This document shows, piece after piece, positions 1-7,790 of a stretch of DNA of 19,429 nt (positions within the stretch are counted from its first letter, which is position 1; every line of letters starts with the position of its first letter). Made by a program: the position numbers and the translations under genes. Under the pieces are notes generated by a model. That model had not been told where the DNA came from, ran no database searches, and was given only the letters and a program-made list of their open reading frames with translations. Origin of the DNA: PFL35 sp041550515 (lineage in GTDB: Archaea; Thermoplasmatota; E2; DHVEG-1). The DNA lies in assembly GCA_041550515.1 (NCBI GenBank), contig JBFEOQ010000035.1:1-19429 (forward strand), read 5' to 3'.

Positions 1-1527
1 AAAGATATTATTTTTTTTATAATAATTATTTTAATTATTTCAGTTTCAACAGGATGTATTAATGATTCTAATAATAATCAAAAAGAAGTTTTAACAATTG
101 GATTTATGAAGGTTGATTCAATTTATCCTTACTCAATTAATACATTTAATAGATATTTTTTATTTAGCAACATATTCAATAGCTTAGTTGAATTCGATGA
201 AAGTTTTAATATTATTCCTGCGCTTGCTGAATCTTGGAATAATCCAGATGAATTAACTTGGAGATTTTTTCTTAGAAAGGGAGTAAAATTTCATAATGGA
301 GTAAATTTTACTTCAGAAGATGTAAAATATTCATTAAATTTTACGATTAGTAACATTTATAAATCTTTTATTAAAGATGTTAAGATTATAAATAATCATA
401 CAATTGATATAATAACCTTTGAGCCCTATCCCGGATTACTTCAAAGATTAGCACGTACTTTTTTAGTAATTCCGAATAATTATGATTATGAAAAAGAAGT
501 GGGTAAACCTATTGGTACAGGTCCATATAGATTTGTTGATTATGATGAAAATAATTACACAAAATTAGAGATTTTTAAAGATTATTGGGGAGAGGTTCCA
601 AAAATCGACACACTCATATTCAAAATAATTGAAAATCAGCAAGAAAGAATAAATCATCTTTTATCTGGTGATATTGATATTGCTGAATATAATATTGATG
701 AAAATATTGAAAAACTAAAAAATGAAAGCAATATAAAAATTAAAAAATATCCTCCTTTAGCAACTTACCTCATAGGATTTGATTTAAGAGAAAATAATAG
801 TTATGGATTTCCAGATGGAAATAATCCAACTGCAGATATAAGGGTTAGAAAGGCAATATATCATGCGATTGATATTGATCCTTTAATTAAAGGTCCTTTT
901 AAAGGTTATGCTACTCCGGCATCACAATTACTAACGCCATATATCTTTGGGTATAATCCAGATATAGAACGATTAAATTATAATGTTTCATTAGCAAAAG
1001 AACTACTAATTGAAGCTGGATATGGAAACGGATTTCAAATTGAATTAGATTGTATAACTGTTGGTTATGATTATAATAATTTAAATTGTGAGTTAATTAA
1101 AGACCAATTATCCAAAATTGATGTAGAGGTTAAATTAAATAAATTATCAACTGATGAATTTAATAAAAAAGTAGTATATAATCAAAATACATCTCTCTGG
1201 TTAGTAGGTTGGGGAACTGTATCATCTGATGGTGGAGATGTTTATAATTCATTTTTAATGTCTAGGACTGAAAATCTAACAGGTTTTTATAATTCAGGAT
1301 ATTATTCAAATCCAAAAGTAGATGCTTTTGGATTAGAAGCTTCAATTGAAATGAATTCAAAAAAAAGATCTGAATTATTACAAGAGGGTTTTAGAATTGC
1401 TCATCTCGATGATGTTTTTGTTATTCCTCTTTTCTCTCAAGAACTACTGATTTTAACCTCAAATAATATTGATTTTACTCCAAGAGCTGATGAAAGAATT
1501 ATTATTAAGGATATAAAATTTTTATAA
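1..1527 (+). CDS. Solute-binding lipoprotein of an oligopeptide-type ABC transporter (5' partial)
   Basis: Family 5 extracytoplasmic solute-binding protein (SBP_bac_5, the DppA/OppA group), which binds peptides or similar ligands outside the membrane. The reading frame is open to the first base of the window. An ATG at 106 is internal: upstream of it, in frame, lies a hydrophobic stretch ending in STGC (Cys codon at 55-57), the lipobox seen also in the two paralogs at 5180 and 7791. The true start is therefore left of the window and the mature protein is a lipoprotein. Family hallmarks are the W-R-F-x-L-R-x-x-V-x-F-H-N-G segment (about 259-300), the I-G-T-G-P-Y-R motif (about 511-531), and RVRKAIYHAID (about 841-873). 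The protein ends normally at TAA 1525. No permease or ATPase follows. The substrate cannot be told from sequence. T-rich tracts at about 1552-1567 may end the transcript. Confidence 0.9.
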   Translation, partial: KDIIFFIIIILIISVSTGCINDSNNNQKEVLTIGFMKVDSIYPYSINTFNRYFLFSNIFNSLVEFDESFNIIPALAESWNNPDELTWRFFLRKGVKFHNGVNFTSEDVKYSLNFTISNIYKSFIKDVKIINNHTIDIITFEPYPGLLQRLARTFLVIPNNYDYEKEVGKPIGTGPYRFVDYDENNYTKLEIFKDYWGEVPKIDTLIFKIIENQQERINHLLSGDIDIAEYNIDENIEKLKNESNIKIKKYPPLATYLIGFDLRENNSYGFPDGNNPTADIRVRKAIYHAIDIDPLIKGPFKGYATPASQLLTPYIFGYNPDIERLNYNVSLAKELLIEAGYGNGFQIELDCITVGYDYNNLNCELIKDQLSKIDVEVKLNKLSTDEFNKKVVYNQNTSLWLVGWGTVSSDGGDVYNSFLMSRTENLTGFYNSGYYSNPKVDAFGLEASIEMNSKKRSELLQEGFRIAHLDDVFVIPLFSQELLILTSNNIDFTPRADERIIIKDIKFL

Positions 1528-1890
1528 TATATTAAAATTATTTATTTTACCATATTTTTTCTTTTTTAAAAATTGATAGCATTAATTATCTATTGTTTTT
1601 AACAGTAAATTTGAATTTTATCCCTGAGGCTAACTTGAATAGTAACGAGAAGTATTATTTGCTTAAATTATCAAAATTGAGAGATTTATAATCTTGGATA
1701 TTAAATTCATAAGCAAGCATAATGTTATTTTTCCTTATAAAAAACACAAAAAATTTATAAAAATTGATATTTCTTCTAATATTCATAAAAGGGAGCATCG
1801 TACCTATTTCAATTTACAGGAAAATACTTTTTCAAATAACATCTTTTTTAATTAGTTATCAAATTGATTTAATTTTTCATTTTACAAATA
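1528..1890. other. Intergenic region, no gene seen
   Basis: AT-rich stretch between the solute-binding protein and the membrane-protein operon. No reading frame with a ribosome binding site is visible. A spaced inverted repeat (TTGCTTA at 1659-1665 and TAAGCAA at 1710-1716) encloses a smaller one (GAGATT/AATCTT around 1681-1694), so a weak RNA structure is possible. I see no tRNA, known RNA family or mobile-element end here. Confidence 0.4.
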
Positions 1891-1907
1891 ACTTTGCAAT
1901 GCAAAGT
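1891..1907. promoter_or_regulatory. Perfect 17-bp palindrome, candidate operator of the membrane-protein operon
   Basis: ACTTTGCA at 1891-1898 and its exact reverse complement TGCAAAGT at 1900-1907 flank one central base. The site ends right next to the AT-rich TATA-like element at 1908-1919 and lies 43 bp before the first start codon of the operon. A dimeric winged-helix protein bound here would cover the BRE/TATA region. The small regulator encoded at 3804 in the same operon is the obvious candidate; that link is inference. Confidence 0.65.
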
Positions 1908-1919
1908 ATTATATATTAC
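1908..1919 (+). promoter_or_regulatory. Putative TATA box of the 1950-4130 operon
   Basis: An uninterrupted A/T element containing TATATATT-like sequence directly follows the palindrome. It lies about 30-40 bp before the ATG at 1950, which suits an archaeal TATA box with a transcript start near 1935-1945 and a very short leader. Confidence 0.5.
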
Positions 1920-1949
1920 AAATGACATACATATATTGTAGTGATAAAA

Positions 1950-2567
1950 ATGATTGAAAAAATAGATTTAATAAAAGTTGAGAAACAAACATATCGATTT
2001 ACCTTTACGGACGGTCTTTATGATATGGCATATGGCTCTCTAATATTGTTTATTGCTATTGCTCCAATTATAAGAGAAATACTATATCCTAGTTACATAA
2101 TTTTTTTGGTTTTACCCGCTTCTTTAATACTCATTTTTGGAAAAATATATATAACTATCCCAAGAATTGGAATTGCAAAATTCAATCTAAACAGAACTAA
2201 ATCAAAAAATAAAATAGGGCTCTTAATTGCAATACTTGTTCCAATAACTGTAATAATGGTTGTTCTAACATTTTTAGGTGTTTATAATATAAAAGTAGGA
2301 GGTTATATAGTACCAGTAGGTGCAGGATTATTTGCTCTTATTTTACTTAGTGTTATTGCATATGTTATAGATTACCCGCATTTTTATCTCTATGCAGTTT
2401 CAATTGGCCTTGGGATTCCTTTAGCAGCATTCTTAAAACCTATTTTTGGAGATCCACTGCATTACATAATTAGCTTTGGAATATCAGGGACTCTAATACT
2501 TATCTATGGTATTATCACACTTGGCAAATTCATAAAAAAGTATCCAATACCTAAAGAGAGGATTTAA
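1950..2567 (+). CDS. Six-helix membrane protein, first of three tandem paralogs
   Basis: I do not recognise a named family. The 205-residue protein has a short charged N-terminus (MIEKIDLIKVEKQ), then the motif DGLYDMAYG and about six hydrophobic segments, with a polar loop after the second that carries ITIPRIGIAKF. The same plan (KIDLxKxEK, DG-x-x-D/E, T-x-P-R/K-x-G) recurs in the next two genes, so they arose by duplication. I chose ATG 1950 over GTG 1941: the N-terminus then lines up with both paralogs, and the GTGAT of 1941-1945 serves as ribosome binding site. The gene heads an operon; its TAA abuts the next ATG with no gap. Its function is unknown; a membrane complex or small-molecule/stress-related membrane role with its regulator is the most that can be inferred. 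Confidence 0.8.
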   Translation: MIEKIDLIKVEKQTYRFTFTDGLYDMAYGSLILFIAIAPIIREILYPSYIIFLVLPASLILIFGKIYITIPRIGIAKFNLNRTKSKNKIGLLIAILVPITVIMVVLTFLGVYNIKVGGYIVPVGAGLFALILLSVIAYVIDYPHFYLYAVSIGLGIPLAAFLKPIFGDPLHYIISFGISGTLILIYGIITLGKFIKKYPIPKERI

Positions 2568-3194
2568 ATGACTGAAAAAATAGATTTAAAAAAAATTGAA
2601 AAAAAAGCCTGGAAATCCTATCACCAAGATGGACTATGGGACATCTTCTTAGGATTAATTTTACTAAATTTTGGTATCGCCCCTCTCCTGGAGGAGATAA
2701 CGGGGACAACCTATCTATTAAGCTACATCATAATATTAGTTGTAGCCTTTATAATATTCTATAGTGGGAAAAAATATATAACCACACCAAAATTAGGAAG
2801 AGTAGGATTCGGCACAGAACGAAAATCTAAGACAAAGAAAACAAGCATAGTATTAACGATATCGGTCGTCCTTGGACTTATAGTATTTATAATAGCAGCA
2901 ACTAATACGCTACCCGTAATAGGGACCATACATTTTGGAGCAATAGTATTTGGAATAAACGCAATCATAGTTTTTAGCCTAATGGCATATTACTTAGACT
3001 TCAATCGGTTATATCTCTACGGATGGTTTTTTGGAGCCTCAATAGCTCTTTCAGAAATATCATACAACTATGTAGGATACACCTATGACAACATTATCGG
3101 ATTTGGATTATTTGCAGGAATAATGATAATTATTGGCTTGGCATACCTCATTCGCTTTATGCAAAAATACCCAAATCCATCAGAGGTAATGTAA
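2568..3194 (+). CDS. Six-helix membrane protein, second of three tandem paralogs
   Basis: The 208-residue protein is a paralog of its two neighbours. It opens with MTEKIDLKKIEKKAW, followed by the Q-DGLWDIFLG motif at about residues 20-29, then six hydrophobic segments. The loop after helix 2 has YITTPKLGRVGFG, matching the TxPRxG loop of the others. The C-terminus KYPNPSEVM resembles KYPIPKERI of the upstream protein. The ATG immediately follows the upstream stop, with GAGG about 8 bases before it, so translation is probably coupled. Base composition differs a little from the surroundings: sampled lines are about one third G+C against roughly one quarter in neighbouring genes, with more ATA and AAC codons. 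The function is unknown. Confidence 0.8.
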   Translation: MTEKIDLKKIEKKAWKSYHQDGLWDIFLGLILLNFGIAPLLEEITGTTYLLSYIIILVVAFIIFYSGKKYITTPKLGRVGFGTERKSKTKKTSIVLTISVVLGLIVFIIAATNTLPVIGTIHFGAIVFGINAIIVFSLMAYYLDFNRLYLYGWFFGASIALSEISYNYVGYTYDNIIGFGLFAGIMIIIGLAYLIRFMQKYPNPSEVM

Positions 3195-3196
3195 AA

Positions 3197-3814
3197 ATGG
3201 TAAACAAAATCAATCTAAAAGAAATGGAGAAAAAAGCTTTCGGGGATTCAAATCAAGATGGCCAAATGGAAATTGTATTTGGAGTTATATTTTTTTCAAT
3301 CGCAGGTTATATTCACACAAAAAATTTACCAATATTACTCATACTACTACCAATTTTTGCCCCTTTCTGGATGCAGTTTATAAGAAACAACTTTACCTAT
3401 CCTAGAATTGGTTATGCTAGACCCAGTAAGAAAATGACAAGACAGATTGTATGGGTACTATTTATTTACATGTTTATAGTTCTATTTATGGTATTTGTCT
3501 TTCCATTCATAAGTAATGACTGGGATCTCAGCCTTTGGCATAACTGGTCACCAGTTTTTTATGGAATAATGACAACTGGTGCATTTTTATACCTAGGTTA
3601 TAAAGTTAAAATAATGCGATATTATATATTTGCCACACTGTCAGTAATAGGATTATTAGCTGCTTATTTTATAGAATTTGAAACATTAGAAAGGGGTCTT
3701 GAAATGTATTTTCTTGGTTTGAGTGGAGTCATGATTATATCAGGTTTTGCATTGTTTTTTATATTTTTACGAAGGCATAAGTTATCAAAAGAGGAGATAA
3801 CAGATGATAACTAA
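3197..3814 (+). CDS. Six-helix membrane protein, third of three tandem paralogs
   Basis: The 205-residue protein starts MVNKINLKEMEKKAF and carries a diverged form of the shared motif (QDGQMEIVFG), then about six hydrophobic segments. The conserved loop reads FTYPRIGYARPS. It is the most divergent of the three, with an aromatic-rich stretch between helices 3 and 4 (DWDLSLWHNWSP). A strong ribosome binding site, GAGGTAAT, precedes the ATG by about seven bases and overlaps the end of the upstream gene. Its last 11 bases overlap the start of the regulator gene, so the four genes form one transcription unit. The function is unknown; three non-identical copies suggest a hetero-oligomeric membrane assembly, which is inference. 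Confidence 0.8.
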   Translation: MVNKINLKEMEKKAFGDSNQDGQMEIVFGVIFFSIAGYIHTKNLPILLILLPIFAPFWMQFIRNNFTYPRIGYARPSKKMTRQIVWVLFIYMFIVLFMVFVFPFISNDWDLSLWHNWSPVFYGIMTTGAFLYLGYKVKIMRYYIFATLSVIGLLAAYFIEFETLERGLEMYFLGLSGVMIISGFALFFIFLRRHKLSKEEITDDN

Positions 3815-4130
3815 GAAAAACAAAACTTCTAGTGATATTCAAAATATAACAAATGTTGATAAGTTAATCCATGAACCTGCACGTTTAAACATTATAGCGC
3901 ATTTATATGTTATAGAAAGCGCTGATTTTCTCTTTATGATGCGTCAGACTGGGCTAACATTCGGAAATTTATCAGCACATATGAGTAAACTTGAAAACGC
4001 AGGATATATCGAGATCATTAAAGAATTTGTAGGGAAAAAACCTCATACTATGTTAAAATTAACTGTAAAAGGTAGAAAAGCTTTTGATGATTATAGAAAA
4101 AAAATGAAGCAGTTCTTTAATGAACTTTAA
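3804..4130 (+). CDS. Small winged-helix transcriptional regulator (HTH_34/MarR-like)
   Basis: The 108-residue protein is almost entirely one winged-helix domain (about residues 20-105). It has the features of the PF13601-type single-domain regulators: LIHEPARLNIIAHL as first helix, the turn LTFGNLSAHMSKLENAGY as the helix-turn-helix (residues 51-68), and a wing with FVGKKPHTMLKLTVKGR. Such proteins usually bind DNA as dimers. The start ATG 3804 follows GGAGAT closely and lies inside the upstream gene (11-bp overlap), showing tight co-translation with the three membrane proteins. Autoregulation through the palindrome at 1891-1907 is the natural hypothesis. No metal-binding cysteines are visible, so the inducing signal is not apparent. 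PadR or ArsR membership is less likely because the typical C-terminal dimer helix and Cys motif are missing. Confidence 0.85.
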   Translation: MITKKNKTSSDIQNITNVDKLIHEPARLNIIAHLYVIESADFLFMMRQTGLTFGNLSAHMSKLENAGYIEIIKEFVGKKPHTMLKLTVKGRKAFDDYRKKMKQFFNEL

Positions 4131-4264
4131 CAACTTATTATAGATGAAATAAAAACAAATGTTTGCCATATTATTCGTAAAAATTAACTTGATGGTATTA
4201 ATAAATGCAAATTTATTGTGGTTTGGAGAGGAATTTTAAAAAAAATTTTAAAAGAGAAAAAAGT

Positions 4265-4296
4265 TTCAACAGAATCCCATTTTTAGACCTGTTGAA
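4265..4296. terminator. Possible hairpin between convergent genes
   Basis: TTCAACAG (4265-4272) and CTGTTGAA (4289-4296) are exact inverted copies with a 16-base loop, followed by a short T run. The site lies between the convergent ends of the regulator at 4130 and the exported protein at 4367. It could help end transcription from the left; it is a weak candidate because of the large loop. Confidence 0.35.
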
Positions 4297-4366
4297 TTTT
4301 TCAGCAATAAAAGTTATCTTCCTAAAACTATTTTTTTATTCTTATATAACCTTTTTTATGTTTATA

Positions 4367-4831
4367 CTATGATGGTAACAAATCTATGATAGATCCTATT
4401 ATTTTTGCTAATAATATGGCTGGTGCTGTTAAGATTCTTACTAATAACACAGTTAAAGAACCAAAGATATTACCATATATTATTCCGATAATAGTACCGA
4501 TTAGAGATAAGATTAAGCTGAGAATATTACCAGGTAATTCATTAATTATTTTTTGCATGGACGGATTATTGACATAAGAAATTTTTAATTCAGATAATTC
4601 ATCTGAAAGCTTCTGAAATCCATTTAAAGATTTTACATTACTTAATTTAATATTTATATCAGCGATGATCTGTCTTATTTTTTCAATAAAAATATCTAAA
4701 TTTTTCAATTTAGATTCCATTAAATCAGTATTATAATCAATTACAGTTTTACATTCTAAAGCCGATGATGTATTAACCAGCATGACAATACTAATGCTAA
4801 GTATTGTTCCAAATAATATTTTCTTTTTCAT
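4367..4831 (-). CDS. Small exported protein with C-terminal glycine-zipper hydrophobic region
   Basis: I do not recognise this 154-residue protein. It has an N-terminal signal sequence (residues 1-25, MKKKILFG...TSSALE), a polar helical, probably coiled middle part (about 28-95) and a strongly hydrophobic C-terminus (about 102-152) long enough for two membrane passes. Within it glycines fall at 112, 116, 120 and 124, a perfect GxxxGxxxGxxxG zipper, a pattern that favours helix packing and oligomers in membranes. GAGGTTAT lies just before the ATG, supporting the start. A single Cys at residue 27 just after the signal is not in a clear lipobox. The gene stands alone, divergent from the solute-binding protein at 5180 and convergent with the operon on its other side. 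Pore formation or membrane anchoring is possible but unproven. Confidence 0.7.
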   Translation of the reverse strand: MKKKILFGTILSISIVMLVNTSSALECKTVIDYNTDLMESKLKNLDIFIEKIRQIIADINIKLSNVKSLNGFQKLSDELSELKISYVNNPSMQKIINELPGNILSLILSLIGTIIGIIYGNIFGSLTVLLVRILTAPAILLAKIIGSIIDLLPS

Positions 4832-5179
4832 ATTATAACCTCTGGAAATTCGATGATAAAATAAGACAAAAAATTTTCCTCATCAATATTGGACAAAATG
4901 ATAAAAAATAGATTATAATAAATTAATCGTTCAACATTTAATAAAGTTATATTTTTTTAAATCTATTGTTTTATTTATATTTATTTGATTTTTTTTAATT
5001 TGAATTATTGATGTTTTTCTTTATCTGAAGAAATACTAAACAAAATAATATAAACTAAAAACACTCTTTTCTTTTTTTACATTTTGTTGTTTTATACAAT
5101 TTAGTTTTTTAAAATTTGTTACATAAAATATTATTAATAGAAATACTTAATAATAATTGATTGATAAGAGTTGGTAAAT
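4832..5179. other. Divergent promoter region between the exported protein and the second solute-binding protein
   Basis: This 348-bp AT-rich stretch lies between divergently read genes and must hold both promoters. An AAATATTATTAATA element near 5125-5140 could be the TATA box for the gene at 5180. On the minus strand the nearest TATA-like element is near 4912-4925. No open frame, repeat or RNA gene is seen. Confidence 0.35.
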
Positions 5180-6748
5180 ATGATTAAATTAAAATTAATA
5201 TATAAATATTATATTATTAGTTTAGTTGTTTTAATTTCTTTGTTTACCTCCGGTTGTATTAACTCTGATTTTGATAAATTCGAAAAAGATTCAGAGTTAA
5301 ATATTGGGATTACAAGAAATTCAACAGGTTATTATCCATGGATGGCGGTTAGAGATACTACAACTCTTTCAGTTAACATAAATATATTTAATTCGTTAAT
5401 AAAAATTGATAAGCATGATTTAGGATTTCAACCTGGTTTAGCTTTGGATTGGCATAACCCAGATAATTTAACTTGGAGGTTTTTCTTAAGAAAAGATGTA
5501 AAATTTCATAATGGATATAATTTTTCTGCTGAGGATGTTAAATTCACTATTGAATATTTAAAGAATTTTTCATATGGAGCAGAATTACTTCAACAGATAG
5601 TAAAAGTTAAAGTATTAGACAATTACACTATTGATTTAATTACTGAAAAACCTTATCCAAATTTGTTAAATAAATTATTAACAATTTATATTTTATCAAA
5701 ACAATATATGCTTGAATCAGAAAATTTTAATGAGACTTGGCCTATTGGTACTGGTGCGTATAAATTAGTTGAAGACATACCAGGGAAACATATAATTTTA
5801 GAGAGATTTGATGAATATTGGAATGAATTACCTGATATTACTAAAGTAGTTTTTAATAAAATGAATGATACAGTTGAATTAATTGATGGTTTAAAACAAG
5901 GAGATTTAGATATAATTCCAATAACTCTAGAAAATGTAAAGGAGATTACAAATTTGGATGGTTTTAAGATTTCGTCTGGTAAACCTCCAAATGTTGTTTA
6001 TATAAGTTTTGATTTCCGTGAGAATGGTAGTTATGGCTTCCCGGATGGGGAAAATCCGACATCTGATGTAAGGGTTAGAAAGGCAATGTATCATGCATTA
6101 AATATTACTGAATTAATAAGTGATCATAAATTTTTAAATGAATCCGCTGAACCGGTATCTCAATTCATAACTGAGCATCTTTTTGGTTATAATCCAGATA
6201 TTACAAGATTACCATATGATTTAGAAAAAGCTAAAAAATATATGAAGGAGGCAGGGTTTGAAAATGGATTTAATATAACATTTGACGCCCCTTTATCAGA
6301 ATCGGCAATAAATATTTCAAATGATATAGTAGAACAACTCTCGGAGATAAATATTACCTTAAAAACAAATTTTCTACCATCAACAGAATATTATATAAAT
6401 TTATATTATAAAAATACATCTTTATATATTACAAGCATTAACCATTTTGATGCTGAAACTTCATTAAATTTACTATTACATACATCTAATATGAAAGAAA
6501 ATAAGGGTATATGGAATTATGGAAATTATTCTAATGTTAATGTTGATAGACTTATTGATGAATTATCATATGCGATGGATTCAGATTTAAGATTAAGTCT
6601 CATTCAGGAGGCTTTTTCAATTGCATCTGATGATGTGGCATGGATACCTCTATATACATCAAAGGCTTTTTATGCTGTAAGAGAAGATTTGATTTGGAAT
6701 CCTAGACCAAGTCTTTTTATATGGGTTGAAGAGGTTTATCTTGAATAA
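5180..6748 (+). CDS. Solute-binding lipoprotein of an oligopeptide-type ABC transporter, second paralog
   Basis: Complete family 5 solute-binding protein of 522 residues. The signal sequence ends in FTSGC with the lipid-attachment Cys at residue 26. Typical blocks follow in order: IFNSLIKID, WRFFLRKDVKFHNG, IGTGAYKL, SFDFRENGSYGFPDG, VRKAMYHALN, and a C-terminal lobe ending in DVAWIPLY. I prefer ATG 5180 over the in-frame TTG at 5171 because TTG starts are rare and the GGT of 5173-5175 can then act as ribosome binding site. It is clearly a paralog of the proteins at 1 and 7791, but its region around residues 420-440 (INHFDAET) lacks the GW..DGG motif of the other two, so it may bind a different ligand. 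No transporter membrane or ATPase gene is nearby. Peptide binding is known for the family; the actual ligand is unknown. Confidence 0.9.
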   Translation: MIKLKLIYKYYIISLVVLISLFTSGCINSDFDKFEKDSELNIGITRNSTGYYPWMAVRDTTTLSVNINIFNSLIKIDKHDLGFQPGLALDWHNPDNLTWRFFLRKDVKFHNGYNFSAEDVKFTIEYLKNFSYGAELLQQIVKVKVLDNYTIDLITEKPYPNLLNKLLTIYILSKQYMLESENFNETWPIGTGAYKLVEDIPGKHIILERFDEYWNELPDITKVVFNKMNDTVELIDGLKQGDLDIIPITLENVKEITNLDGFKISSGKPPNVVYISFDFRENGSYGFPDGENPTSDVRVRKAMYHALNITELISDHKFLNESAEPVSQFITEHLFGYNPDITRLPYDLEKAKKYMKEAGFENGFNITFDAPLSESAINISNDIVEQLSEINITLKTNFLPSTEYYINLYYKNTSLYITSINHFDAETSLNLLLHTSNMKENKGIWNYGNYSNVNVDRLIDELSYAMDSDLRLSLIQEAFSIASDDVAWIPLYTSKAFYAVREDLIWNPRPSLFIWVEEVYLE

Positions 6749-7326
6749 TTCTGAAAGTTAGATCATATCTCATATTCAAATTACAATAATCTTATCTATC
6801 AGAAAAATGTCGAATAATTTTATTGAAAATGTTTAGGGTATGAATTCCTGAAAAAAAATCTTTTTATAACTTCAAAATCAATCCAATTGATTGCTATGAC
6901 ATGTAAAGCAAATGGTCAGATCCATTAAAAATGACCAAACTAAAAAAACAACAGAAAAGATAACACTAAGTTAACTCGTTGAAAAACTAATCTATAGTTT
7001 TTCTATCTTTAAAAAAATTCTAAGCCAGATGATATAAAATAAAAACTTTTTTTATTTTTTGCTTAACTAATAAAGATAATCTATCTATTAACATTATATA
7101 AATCTTATAGTTAATTTGAAGGTTTGTAAATGAAATCTCAACTTATCAAAATATAGAAAAACAACTATCTTATCTGTATTAAGCTATATAAATAGAATAT
7201 TTAGTTTATGTTAATATCTTGAACAAATTCAAATTTTATTAAATAAATTCTATGCTTAGTTCAACAATTTTAAAAGAAATTTTATTTCCCATATTATATA
7301 TGAATATTTATAGGTTGATGAAATAA
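6749..7326. other. Long intergenic region with hairpins, no convincing gene
   Basis: 578 bp without a credible long frame. It contains a strong short hairpin at 6981-7003, a weaker inverted repeat TGGTCA/TGACCA at 6913-6918 and 6932-6937, and a TATA-like TTATATAAAT near 7094-7103. That element is followed by an eight-codon mini-frame (7130-7156, MKSQLIKI) preceded by GAAGGT. The arrangement TATA - ribosome site - mini-frame would fit a leader, a small RNA or a gene remnant, but nothing decides between them. The promoter for the regulator at 7327 probably lies near 7291-7301 (ATATTATATAT). Confidence 0.4.
6981..7003 (+). terminator. Perfect 9-bp hairpin, possible terminator
   Basis: GAAAAACTA (6981-6989) and its exact reverse complement TAGTTTTTC (6995-7003) enclose a five-base loop. 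The right arm and the following TATCTTTAAA are U-rich in RNA. It lies about 235 bp after the end of the solute-binding gene, so it could end a long 3' untranslated region or a separate small RNA. Confidence 0.4.
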
Positions 7327-7653
7327 ATGTATAACTCTAAAAAATATATATATATCATTCATGGTGAAGAGGATAGTATTAGCAAATTTTTTGAAGCAGT
7401 TAAAATACTTGGAGAAATTAAAAATATAAAAATTCAAAAAATAGAGTCCAAAGGTTGTGATATTTTAGAAAATCTAACTAATGATCAAAAAAAAATGTTA
7501 ATTTCAGCTAAAAAATTCGGATATTATGATTACCCACGTAAGATTACTAGTGAAGAATTATCAAAAACAATTGGAATTAAAAAAGATATAGCTATAGAGA
7601 TTTTACGCAAAGCAGAAAAACGTGTTTTTTCAAAAATTCTAGATGAAAATTAG
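7327..7653 (+). CDS. Bat-type HTH_10 transcriptional regulator, short form
   Basis: The C-terminal half (about residues 50-103) is a clear HTH_10 domain of the bacterio-opsin-activator type: LTNDQKKML, then FGYYDYPRKITSEELSKTIGI, then a recognition helix ending LRKAEKRVF. Haloarchaeal Bat proteins carry large sensor domains before this; here only about 45 residues precede it (KYIYIIHGEEDS...), with one Cys at 44, so this is a short version. The length seems natural: the ATG is preceded by GGTTGATGAAATAA and the upstream frame is closed. It stands 137 bp before the third solute-binding gene and the kinase/receiver pair. Since the receiver protein at 11145 has no DNA-binding part, this regulator might work in the same pathway, which is inference from position only. 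Confidence 0.85.
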   Translation: MYNSKKYIYIIHGEEDSISKFFEAVKILGEIKNIKIQKIESKGCDILENLTNDQKKMLISAKKFGYYDYPRKITSEELSKTIGIKKDIAIEILRKAEKRVFSKILDEN

Positions 7654-7790
7654 GTCTTCAAAATGTTATATTTATATTTTTTTTTGAAAAAGTATCATAA
7701 TTATAGCATTTTAACTTCAATTTTTAATATTAAAAGAAAATGGAACATTATATTAAAAAGAATTTTGTTTTATCATCGGTGAATTTCTAA

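Noticed and set aside
106..1527. ATG at 106 as the start of the first solute-binding gene
   Set aside because: The frame is open to base 1 and encodes a hydrophobic signal region and lipobox Cys (55-57) like its paralogs, so the real start is outside the window.
4386..4577. Plus-strand open frame inside the exported-protein gene
   Set aside because: The minus-strand gene has a signal peptide, ribosome binding site and sensible domain layout; the plus frame has none of these.
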